Below are positions 56,427-64,000 of a stretch of 64,000 bases of DNA, one piece after another. This DNA comes from Holophaga sp. (lineage in GTDB: Bacteria; Acidobacteriota; Holophagae; Holophagales; Holophagaceae). The translations under genes were made by a program, and so were the position numbers. The stretch lies in contig JADKBC010000048.1 in NCBI GenBank assembly GCA_016715205.1, positions 124,001-188,000 on the forward strand, in the 5' to 3' direction. The notes below the pieces were generated by a model. The model was not told the origin of the DNA and ran no database searches. It saw only the letters and a list, made by a program, of their open reading frames with translations. Each line of letters opens with the position of its first letter. The first letter of the stretch is position 1.

Positions 56427-58241
56427 ATGGAGCGCGTGAAGGCGAACTTTAAAGCCAGCTTGGAATTGGCCTTGCCGGGCCAGGAGATCCTGCTTGAGCG
56501 CCCCAAGGGCGCTGACATGGGGGATTTTGCCTTTCCCTGCTTCCGTGCGGCCAAGGCCCTGGGGAAGAATCCAGCCCAGATCGCCCAGGAATTGGCGGCC
56601 AGCCTACAAATCGAGGGTGCCGAGATTCTCGCCACAGGACCCTATTTGAATCTGAAGCTGCATCCACAAGTGCGGGCCAGACTGCTTCTGGAAGCCGTTC
56701 TGGGGCCTGTTCCCTTTGGCAGTGCCCCGGCACACGCAGAAACCGTACTGGTGGAATACAGCAGCCCCAATATCGCCAAGCTCTTCACCATCGGACATCT
56801 GCGCTCCACCATGATTGGCCACACCTTGGCCCAGGTGAACCGTTACCTGGGTTGCCAGGTGCAGCGCCTCAACCACCTGGGCGACTGGGGTACCCAGTTT
56901 GGAACCCTTTTGGCAGCCTACAAGCGCTGGGCGGAGCAGCAGAACCCGCGTTTGGACCAGGATTTCGAGTGGTCCGAAGAGACTGCGGAGAAGCACCGCA
57001 CCCCGCTCTTCCGCCTCTTCCAGCTCTATGTCCGTTTCCACCAGGAAGAGGAATCCCAGCCCGAAATGCGCGACGAGGCCCGTTCCTGGTTCAAGCGCCT
57101 TGAGGGTGGCGATGCCGAGGCCCGACGGCTTTGGACCTGGTTCCGCCAGGTCTCCCTGGCCGAATTCCAGCGCATCTACGACCGCCTGGGCGTGGCCTTC
57201 GACGCCATGGATGGCGAGGCCTTTTACGAAGACAAGCTGAATTCCGCCATCGAGCAGATGCGCAACGCCGGAATTCTCGAAGAAGGCGAGGGGGGTGCGC
57301 AGATTGTGCGTCTGGAAGATATGGGTATCCAGACCCCTTCCATCATGCTGAAGGCCGATGGCACCAGCATCTATGCCACCCGGGATCTGGCGGCTGCCCT
57401 GTATCGCCAAAAGACCTATGGCTTTGACCGCTGCCTCTACGTGGTGGGCAGCGATCAGGTCCTGCACTTCCAGCAGCTCTTTGCTGTCCTAGCCAAGCTG
57501 GATCCCTGGTTCAAGGGCCGCCTGACCCACACGCCCTTCGGCATGATCAAGCTGCCCGAAGGCAAGATGTCCACCCGCAAGGGCAACGTGGTGTTCCTGG
57601 AAGATGTGCTGGACGAAGCCGTCACCCGCGTGCTGGCTGTCATCGAAGAAAAGAATCCCGAACTGCCCCACAAGGAAGCCGTGGCCGAAATGCTCGGCAT
57701 GGGCGCCGTGGTGTTCTTTGATGCCATGAACGACCGCGTGAAACCCATCACCTTCACCTGGGACCGCGTGATCGCCCTTGATGGCGATACTGGCCCCTAC
57801 GTGCAGTACGCCCATGCGCGCATCCTGTCGGTGCTGCGCAAGGCAGGCGCTACCTGGGTTGACAAGGCGCGGCCCACCGCAACCCCTGATGCCGCCATCG
57901 TGCCGTATTCCTGCGAAGCCATCCCGCCGTCCCTCCTTGGCCTCGAGGATCCAGCGGCCCAGACCCTGCTCTTTGAGCTTGCTGGCCTGCCCGATGCCAT
58001 TCGCAGTGTGCAGCGGGAGAACATGGCTACCGCTCTGGCAAGACAACTGGTCGCCATCGCCAAGGCGTTCTCCGGTTTCTACACCAACTGCCCCATTCTC
58101 TGGGCCGAGAACAGCCCTGAGGTCAGGGATTCGCGCCTGCTCCTCTGTGTTGCCACCGCCAGGGCCCTGCGACAGGGCTTGTTCCTGATGGGCATCAAGG
58201 CCCCGGAGGAAATGTGGTGGGAGAACTGGTGGCAAACATAA
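56427..58241 (+). CDS. argS: Arginyl-tRNA synthetase
   Basis: 604 residues. The N-terminal Add-1 domain is followed by the class I signature SSPNIAKLFTIGHLRSTMIG (HIGH-type) near residue 113 and the KMSK-equivalent GKMSTRKGNVVFLED near 382. The C-terminal helical anticodon-binding domain ends QGLFLMGIKAPEEM, as in other ArgRS proteins. The stop is intact, 15 bp before the low-quality G tract. Confidence 0.96.
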   Translation: MERVKANFKASLELALPGQEILLERPKGADMGDFAFPCFRAAKALGKNPAQIAQELAASLQIEGAEILATGPYLNLKLHPQVRARLLLEAVLGPVPFGSAPAHAETVLVEYSSPNIAKLFTIGHLRSTMIGHTLAQVNRYLGCQVQRLNHLGDWGTQFGTLLAAYKRWAEQQNPRLDQDFEWSEETAEKHRTPLFRLFQLYVRFHQEEESQPEMRDEARSWFKRLEGGDAEARRLWTWFRQVSLAEFQRIYDRLGVAFDAMDGEAFYEDKLNSAIEQMRNAGILEEGEGGAQIVRLEDMGIQTPSIMLKADGTSIYATRDLAAALYRQKTYGFDRCLYVVGSDQVLHFQQLFAVLAKLDPWFKGRLTHTPFGMIKLPEGKMSTRKGNVVFLEDVLDEAVTRVLAVIEEKNPELPHKEAVAEMLGMGAVVFFDAMNDRVKPITFTWDRVIALDGDTGPYVQYAHARILSVLRKAGATWVDKARPTATPDAAIVPYSCEAIPPSLLGLEDPAAQTLLFELAGLPDAIRSVQRENMATALARQLVAIAKAFSGFYTNCPILWAENSPEVRDSRLLLCVATARALRQGLFLMGIKAPEEMWWENWWQT

Positions 58242-58587
<346 letters not shown>

Positions 58588-60206
58588 ATGACCAAGGGGG
58601 CCTTCGGGGGCGTCTTGTGGTGTTCTTTCGGTGGCGTGGTGCGCTTTCCAGCCTCGGCAAGGGCATCGCAGCGGCCTCGCTGGGGGCCTTGCTGGAAGCG
58701 CGCGGAATCAAGGTGACCCTGATGAAGATGGATCCCTACCTCAACGTGGATCCCGGTACCATGTCGCCCTTCCAGCACGGAGAAGTGTTCGTCACGGATG
58801 ACGGTGCGGAAACGGATCTCGATCTGGGCCACTACGAGCGCTTCACCTCTGTGCCCACCAGCCAGAACCACACGATTTCCTCGGGCCGCATCTACAACAC
58901 GGTGATCCAGAAGGAGCGCCGGGGCGACTATCTGGGCAAAACCGTGCAGGTGATCCCGCACATCACGGATGAGATCAAGGGTGTGATGAAGAAGGTCGCC
59001 AAGGATGTGGACGTGGTGATCGTGGAAATCGGCGGCACCGTGGGCGATATCGAGAGCCAGCCCTTTCTGGAAGCCATCCGCCAGTTCCGCATCGAAGCGG
59101 GCCTGGGCAACGCCATCAACATGCACCTCACCTACGTGCCCTACATCAAGGCCGCGGGCGAATTGAAATCGAAACCCACCCAGCACAGTGTCAAGGAATT
59201 GCGAGCCCTGGGCATTCAGCCCGATGTGCTCGTGTGCCGCGCCGAGCAGGACATTCCCCGCGCCCTGAAGGATAAGATCGCGCTCTTCTGCTCCGTGACA
59301 CCCGATGCGGTATTCAGTTGCAAGGACGCTGACACCATCTACCAGGTGCCCATGAACCTGCACGAAGAGGGCCTGGATGCCAAGGTGGCGGCGCTCTTGA
59401 ATCTGCCTGAATCCAAGCCGGATCTCAGCCGATGGCAGAACCTCTTGCACCGCATCCGTAATCCCAAGGGCAGCGTGCGCATTGGCGTGGTGGGCAAGTA
59501 CGTGGAATTCAAGGAGAGCTACAAGAGCCTGATCGAAGCCCTCCACCATGCGGGTTACGGACTGGAAGTGCAGGTGGACTTGAAGTGGATCGAGGGCGAG
59601 GACATTGAAATCAATGGTGCCGCCGCTCAGCTCAGCGATTGCCACGGCGTGCTGGTTCCCGGCGGCTTCGGGGTGCGCGGCACCCAGGGCATGATCCTGG
59701 CCATCAAATACGCACGCGAAAACAAGATTCCCTTCTTTGGCATTTGCCTCGGGATGCAGATGGCGAGCGTAGAATTCGCCCGCCACGTCGCAGGCCTGGA
59801 AGGCGCCGATAGCACCGAGTTCGAGGAGAACCCCAAGCATCGGATCATCTTCAAGCTACGGGAACTGGTGGACGTGGAAGAACTGGGCGGCACCATGCGC
59901 CTGGGCGCCTATCCCTGCGTCATCCGCGAGAACAGCTTTGCCTACACAGCCTATGGCAGCACCCAGATCAGTGAACGCCACCGCCATCGTTACGAATTCA
60001 ACCAGGCTGAATTCAGGCATGTGCTGGAAGCCAAGGGCCTCGCCTTCACCGGCCTCAGCCCCGATGGCACCTTTGTGGAAATCGTGGAGATCCCCGACCA
60101 CCCATACTTCCTGGGTTGTCAGTTCCACCCCGAATTCAAATCCAAACCCCTGGCGCCGCATCCCCTGTTCACGGCCTTTGTGAAAGCCAGCATGGCCAGC
60201 GTGTAA
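58588..60206 (+). CDS. pyrG: CTP synthase, 5' end damaged by sequence errors
   Basis: The continuous frame 58617-60206 (529 residues) contains all CTP synthase features: SLGKGIAAASLGALLEARGI, DPYLNVDPGTMSPFQHGEVF, the amidotransferase GICLGMQMASVEFARHV with catalytic Cys, and a C-terminal HPEF. The true start is probably ATG 58588 (MTK), since GGVV appears in that frame before SSLGKG appears in the main frame. The expected N-terminus (TG-GVVSSLGKG) is split by extra bases between 58595 and 58655. It makes CTP from UTP and glutamine. Confidence 0.93.
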
Positions 60207-60225
60207 TTCGGTTCTTAGAAAAGCA

Positions 60226-60275
60226 AACCGCCAAGCAACCCCCTTCCGGAGCTGTTGCTTGGCGGTTCTCCTTTT
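60226..60275 (+). terminator. Rho-independent terminator of pyrG
   Basis: AACCGCCAAGCAAC (60226-60239) pairs exactly with GTTGCTTGGCGGTT (60254-60267), followed by CTCCTTTTT. Confidence 0.9.
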
Positions 60276-60325
60276 TCAGGAATGATCACCCATACCCTGT
60301 GCCATTCATCACAGCCTTGCTGCTC

Positions 60326-60339
60326 TTGATTTCCGTCAA
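60326..60339. promoter_or_regulatory. FNR/CRP-like box upstream of hcp
   Basis: TTGAT-TTCC-GTCAA matches the FNR half-site pair TTGAT-N4-ATCAA with one change. It lies 75 bp before the hcp start. hcp genes are commonly controlled by FNR, NarP or HcpR family regulators under anoxic or NO stress. A UUCG-loop hairpin (CCCCC-TTCG-GGGGG, 60383-60396) stands just before the ribosome site. Confidence 0.5.
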
Positions 60340-60413
60340 GGTGATCTCCCGCAATCGATTGAAATCTCTTGATTGGAACTGTCCCCCTTCGGGGGGCCCA
60401 CTCAGGAGGAATC

Positions 60414-61703
60414 ATGTTTTGCAATCAGTGTGAACAGGCTGCATGCGGCACCGGCTGCACCGGCGACTTTGGTGTGTGCGGCAAGGACGAGGATGTGCAG
60501 AGCCTGCAGGAAACGCTGCTCTACGGCGTGAAGGGCATGGCTGCCTATGCCCACCATGCCCGACGTCTGGGAAAATCGGATGCGGGCGTGAATGCCTTTA
60601 TGGAAGAAGCCCTGTTCGCCACCATGACCAATGTGAACTTCGATGTGCCCAGCATGCTGGAACTGGTGCTGGAGTGCGGCAAGCAGAACCTGCGCGTGAT
60701 GGAAATGCTGGATGAGGCCCATGTGGAGCATTTCGGCCAGCCCGAGGTGAAGGAAGTCTGGTGCGGTACCAAGGCCCAGCCCGGCATCCTGGTGAGTGGC
60801 CACGACCTGCTGGATCTTTCCAATCTGCTCCAGCAGGTGGAAGGCACCGAGGTGCTGGTCTACACCCACGGCGAGATGCTGCCCGCCTTCATGTATCCCA
60901 AGCTCGCCAACCACCCCAACCTGGCGGGCCATTTTGGTGGCGCCTGGCAGTTGCAGCGCAACGAGTTCGAGGCCTTTGGCGGCGCCGTGATGGTGACCAC
61001 CAATTGCATCATGGAGCCCAAGGATTCCTATTCCGACCGCATGTTCTCCAACCGCACCACCGCCGCTCCTGGCGTGACCCGGCTGACAACTGATGACTTC
61101 AGTGCCGTGATCAAGCGCGCCCGGGAGCTTGGCAACCTGGCAGCCCGCGACTTCGGCAAGATTCCCGTGGGCTTCCACCACAGCGTGATCCTGAACGCCG
61201 CCCCCGCCATCATCGAAGGCGTGAAGAAGGGCGATATCACCCGCTTCTTCGTCATCGGCGGTTGCGATGGGGCCGAGCCTGGCCGCAACTACTACACCGA
61301 CTATGCGGCCAACGCGCCCCAGTCCTCCTTCATCCTGACCCTGGGTTGTGGCAAGTTCCGCATCATGGGCCACGATTACGGCACGTTGCTGGGCCTGCCC
61401 CGCCTCCTCGACATGGGCCAGTGCAACAATGCCTACGGCGCCATCCAGGTGGCCGTGGGCCTTGCGGGCGCCTTTGGGTGCGGCGTCAACGATCTACCCC
61501 TCACCATCGTGCTGAGCTGGTTCGAGCAGAAGGCCGTGGCCGTGCTCCTCACGCTGCTGCACCTGGGCGTGAAGAACATTGCCGTAGGCCCCGCTGCTCC
61601 CGCGTGGATCACCCCCAATGTCTTCAAAGTCCTCCAGGATGCCTACGGCCTCAAGCTCATCGGCAAGGACGGCAAGGCGGATGTGGCCGCAGCCATCGCC
61701 TAG
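60414..61703 (+). CDS. hcp: Hybrid cluster protein (hydroxylamine/NO reductase)
   Basis: 429 residues from ATG 60414 (CAGGAGGAA upstream). It is shorter than the 550-residue enteric type. The N-terminal cluster motif is C3-x2-C6-x8-C15-x6-C22 with an additional C11 (MFCNQCEQAACGTGCTGDFG). Hybrid-cluster ligands are visible in GFHHSVI, GGCDGAEPGRNYY, TLGCGKFRI and ALGL-type GLPRLLDMGQCNNAY. It detoxifies hydroxylamine/NO or acts as a nitrosylase in anaerobes. A hairpin (61726-61745) follows. Confidence 0.93.
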   Translation: MFCNQCEQAACGTGCTGDFGVCGKDEDVQSLQETLLYGVKGMAAYAHHARRLGKSDAGVNAFMEEALFATMTNVNFDVPSMLELVLECGKQNLRVMEMLDEAHVEHFGQPEVKEVWCGTKAQPGILVSGHDLLDLSNLLQQVEGTEVLVYTHGEMLPAFMYPKLANHPNLAGHFGGAWQLQRNEFEAFGGAVMVTTNCIMEPKDSYSDRMFSNRTTAAPGVTRLTTDDFSAVIKRARELGNLAARDFGKIPVGFHHSVILNAAPAIIEGVKKGDITRFFVIGGCDGAEPGRNYYTDYAANAPQSSFILTLGCGKFRIMGHDYGTLLGLPRLLDMGQCNNAYGAIQVAVGLAGAFGCGVNDLPLTIVLSWFEQKAVAVLLTLLHLGVKNIAVGPAAPAWITPNVFKVLQDAYGLKLIGKDGKADVAAAIA

Positions 61704-61725
61704 AAAGACTGGAACCACCAGGTAC

Positions 61726-61745
61726 GGGGCGGCCAAGGCCGCCCC
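61726..61745 (+). terminator. GC-rich hairpin after hcp
   Basis: GGGGCGGCC-AA-GGCCGCCCC, a perfect inverted repeat about 22 bp after the stop, without a T tract. Confidence 0.55.
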
Positions 61746-61823
61746 GCCTGCATTTATGCCCGGCGACACATCCTGTATTGGTTATTTCTGGCATGGTGAA
61801 TCTTGAATGTCGCGGAGATCAAC

Positions 61824-62642
61824 GTGTCGCTGCAGGCTCGGGACGAAATTTTCAATGAAGTCATGGGGTTATACCTGCGCGGCTACCGCACGGCCTCGGC
61901 GGTCATCGGCGGCTACTACCTGCTGCTGATTCCCATTCATTTCGTGGCCCAGCCGCCCGGCGTTGGCATCCAGATGATCGTGCCAAACCTCCTGACTGCT
62001 GCGATTTTCCTGGGTAGTTCTCTGGGTATCACCCAGCACTGGATTCTGCCTCGCCAGTGGTCCTTGATCGCCATCACCTGCCTGCTGGCGCCCACGGCCA
62101 ATCATCTCATCCTCATGGGACTCACGGGCCACCTGGAGCTCACCAGCGATCTGATGCTCGTGATCGCGGCAGCGAGCGTGGTGTCACCGCACCTGAAATT
62201 GCATCTGACCATTCTGGGTTCGTGCCTAGCCAGTTGGATCGTGGGCGTCCTGGTGATCCAACCCAAGGGCGATCTGCTGCATTGGGGCTTAGGCCTCGTT
62301 TCCGCTTCCCTTGTCTCACTCACCCTGCATGGCATTGTGAGCCGTCTTTCCTGGATGCAGGCCCGGCTCCGGGTGCGCGATGCGCACCTGGCCGAGCGGC
62401 AGAAGCGCATCTCCCAGGATTTGCGCGAGGCGCTTGAAAACGTTCGGATTCTGCGCGGCCTGATTCCCATGTGCGGCCACTGCAAAAAAATCCGCGATGA
62501 CGGTGGCTATTGGACCAAGGTGGAAAGCTACATCGAGCAGCGCTCTGAAGCAGAGTTCACGCACGGTGTCTGTCCCGAATGCCTGACTGGCCTCAAGCGA
62601 GAATTCGAATACATTCTGCCCAACCCTGGGCTTGCGGAATAA
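61824..62642 (+). CDS. Membrane protein with C-terminal CxxC...CxxC sensor-type domain
   Basis: 272 residues from GTG 61824 (CGGAG 7 bp upstream; a TTG at 61803 is possible). Five or six membrane helices cover about residues 20-170, then a coiled linker (LRVRDAHLAERQKRISQDLR). The C-terminus LIPMCGHCKKIRDDGGYWTK and HGVCPECLTGL is the cysteine-paired module often found after receiver, PAS or kinase regions in Geobacter-like bacteria. Here it is attached directly to the membrane part with no catalytic domain. The stop is just upstream of the Dnmt2-like start. Confidence 0.8.
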   Translation: MSLQARDEIFNEVMGLYLRGYRTASAVIGGYYLLLIPIHFVAQPPGVGIQMIVPNLLTAAIFLGSSLGITQHWILPRQWSLIAITCLLAPTANHLILMGLTGHLELTSDLMLVIAAASVVSPHLKLHLTILGSCLASWIVGVLVIQPKGDLLHWGLGLVSASLVSLTLHGIVSRLSWMQARLRVRDAHLAERQKRISQDLREALENVRILRGLIPMCGHCKKIRDDGGYWTKVESYIEQRSEAEFTHGVCPECLTGLKREFEYILPNPGLAE

Positions 62643-62643
62643 C

Positions 62644-63510
62644 GTGAGGAAGGTTCTGGAACTGTTCTCCGGCCTGGGCGGCTGGCGGTTTGCACTCGCA
62701 GGACGCGGTACTGTCGCGGCTGCCTTTGATATCAGCCCCGCAGCCAACGCCACCTATGAGCTAAACCACGGCCACAAACCATTTGCCCACGAACTTGCCA
62801 CCCTGCCCTTCGAGCGCCTGCTGGAACACCAGGCAGATACCTGGGTCATGAGCCCCCCCTGCCAGCCCTTTTGCCGCATGGGGAATCATCATGGGCTGGA
62901 AGACCCTCGCTCCCGTGCCTTCCTCCACCTCTTGGATCTCTTGGACCAACATCCACCCGAATCCCTGGTGCTAGAAAATGTGGAAGGTTTCCAGGGTAGT
63001 GACGCCCATGATCGCCTCGCGATGGTGCTGGACCACCACGGCTTTCATCGCGTCGAGCACCGGCTCTGCCCCACCCGTTTCGGCCTGCCCAATCAGCGCC
63101 CGCGGTTCTTCCTGGTGGCCTCACGGCGGCCCCTGACCCAGCCATCCCTGCCTGCCTTCACACCTCAAGCGGTGGCCGAATATCTGGACGAGCCGGAAGA
63201 TCCATCCCTGTACCTGGAAGAAGGCCAGCTCGCCAAACACAAGCCGGGCCTCGATCTGGTGCGTGGCGAGGGTTTTCGCACGGCCTGTTTCATCGGCGGC
63301 TATGGCAGGCGCTATGTCGGGAGTGGCTCCTTTCTGGTGACCGACCGAGGCGTGCGACGCTTCTCACCAACCGAAGTGGCGCGATTGCTGGGACTTCCTG
63401 AATCCTTCCGTTTCCCCGAAAACCTGCCCCTGGAAAAACGCTACAAGCTGCTGGGCAACGGCCTGTCTATTCCCGTGGCGCGCTGGGTACTGGGGCATCT
63501 GGAAAGCTAA
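62644..63510 (+). CDS. Dnmt2/TRDMT1-like cytosine-5 methyltransferase
   Basis: 288 residues from GTG 62644. C5-methyltransferase motifs are all present: I ELFSGLGGWRFAL, IV SPPCQPFC with catalytic C73, VI ENV (111-113), VIII QRPR (151-154) and X LLGNGLSIPVAR. The segment ACFIGGYGRRYVGSGSFL (about 214-231) resembles the CFT-containing motif that marks Dnmt2. No long target-recognition domain and no restriction gene is present. Bacterial Dnmt2 from Geobacter methylates tRNA, so tRNA C38 is the likely substrate; a solitary DNA methyltransferase is the alternative. Confidence 0.82.
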   Translation: MRKVLELFSGLGGWRFALAGRGTVAAAFDISPAANATYELNHGHKPFAHELATLPFERLLEHQADTWVMSPPCQPFCRMGNHHGLEDPRSRAFLHLLDLLDQHPPESLVLENVEGFQGSDAHDRLAMVLDHHGFHRVEHRLCPTRFGLPNQRPRFFLVASRRPLTQPSLPAFTPQAVAEYLDEPEDPSLYLEEGQLAKHKPGLDLVRGEGFRTACFIGGYGRRYVGSGSFLVTDRGVRRFSPTEVARLLGLPESFRFPENLPLEKRYKLLGNGLSIPVARWVLGHLES

Positions 63511-63610
63511 GCCTGGGCTTTCTCGGCACCTTCACCCCAAAAAACAGAGCAAATCCGTGACCCCATGCCGCCTCTCCTTTTGGGAGAATGGAACCTTCCC
63601 GAGGTGATTC

Positions 63611-64000
63611 GTGACTTTTTCTGCCACCAACATCGACAAGCTCTGCATCGATACCGTCCGCTGCCTCAGCATGGATGCGGTGCAAAAGGCCAACAGCGGT
63701 CACCCCGGCACGCCCATGGCCCAGGCACCGGCGGCCTACGTGCTCTGGACGCAGTTCCTGAAACACAACCCCGTGAATCCCGCGTGGCCGGACCGGGACC
63801 GTTTCATCCTGAGTTGCGGACATGCCTCCATGCTGATCTACAGCTTGTTGCACTTGGCCGGGTACGGGCTGGAGTTGGAGGACCTCAAGAACTTCCGCCA
63901 GTGGGGCTCTAAGACCCCCGGTCATCCTGAATTCGGCCACACGGCGGGCGTAGAAACCACCACGGGCCCGCTGGGCCAGGGTATCGGCAACGCCGTGGGC
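63611..64000 (+). CDS. tkt: Transketolase, N-terminal part (runs off window)
   Basis: The frame is open from GTG 63611 (GAGGTG 4 bp upstream) to the last base, 130 codons. ANSGHPGTPMAQAPAAYVLW and PDRDRFILSCGHASMLIYSL, then GHTAGVETTTGPLGQGIGNA, are the thiamine-diphosphate-dependent transketolase N-terminal signatures. It transfers two-carbon units in the pentose phosphate pathway; thiC in this window supplies part of its cofactor. Confidence 0.95.
   Translation, partial: MTFSATNIDKLCIDTVRCLSMDAVQKANSGHPGTPMAQAPAAYVLWTQFLKHNPVNPAWPDRDRFILSCGHASMLIYSLLHLAGYGLELEDLKNFRQWGSKTPGHPEFGHTAGVETTTGPLGQGIGNAVG

Overview
The window reads as one contiguous chromosome segment, about 60 percent GC, from a motile Gram-negative bacterium. 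Outer-membrane barrels, lipoproteins, a PilT ATPase, a complete-looking flagellar basal-body operon and an 18-motif multihaem cytochrome lipoprotein together suggest an Acidobacteriota of the Geothrix/Holophaga type. That placement is my inference from gene content, not from a marker search. No transposase, integrase, prophage or CRISPR array was found.

Layout: 1-6074 holds the end of fliN, glmS, a tRNA-Val with a duplicated 3' tail, an Omp85-family barrel and a STAS protein. 6233-13284 is a flagellar operon (flgB flgC fliE fliF fliG fliH fliI fliJ and a motE-like gene). 13367-22685 is a lipid and stress block: DUF6134, lipocalin, fasciclin, an ECF sigma with its ChrR-type anti-sigma, a fatty-acid desaturase, a flavin amine-oxidase-like protein, DUF1365, two cyclopropane-fatty-acid-synthase-like methyltransferases and DUF1295. 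It sits exactly where the flagellar run would continue, because fliK, flgD and flgE follow at 22763-27276. 27336-38529 carries a receiver protein with a phosphotransfer-like helix pair, ispG, yidD, a LytS/LytT pair, a second lipocalin, an SDR, a RIC-like hemerythrin, mqo, plsC and miaA. 38594-43332 has acs, a mannose-phosphate pair and a CheZ-like protein. 43483-49535 has thiC and a haem-protein cluster probably involved in extracytoplasmic electron transfer. 49767-64000 is mostly housekeeping (an orphan kdpD, pilT, typA, rpsT, argS, pyrG, hcp, a Dnmt2-like methyltransferase and the start of a transketolase gene).

The most unusual signal is a small palindromic element (arms close to TCTCGCGTATC / GATACCGAGA) found at three loci. 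At each one the neighbouring gene end or gene start is present twice, and the copies are 107, 107 and 108 bp apart. The copies have diverged but still encode the same terminal residues, so they are old and not assembly duplicates. Two further loci (the thiC end and the tRNA-Val 3' end) show the same architecture with different GC-rich palindromes and different spacing. Together they look like an undescribed class of miniature element that inserts at gene edges and leaves a copy of the edge behind.

Data quality: positions 58257-58546 are almost pure G with C blocks, which I regard as a sequencing or assembly artefact. It damages the start of pyrG. A single extra C in a four-C run at 19256-19259 breaks the DUF1365 gene and may be an error of the same kind.
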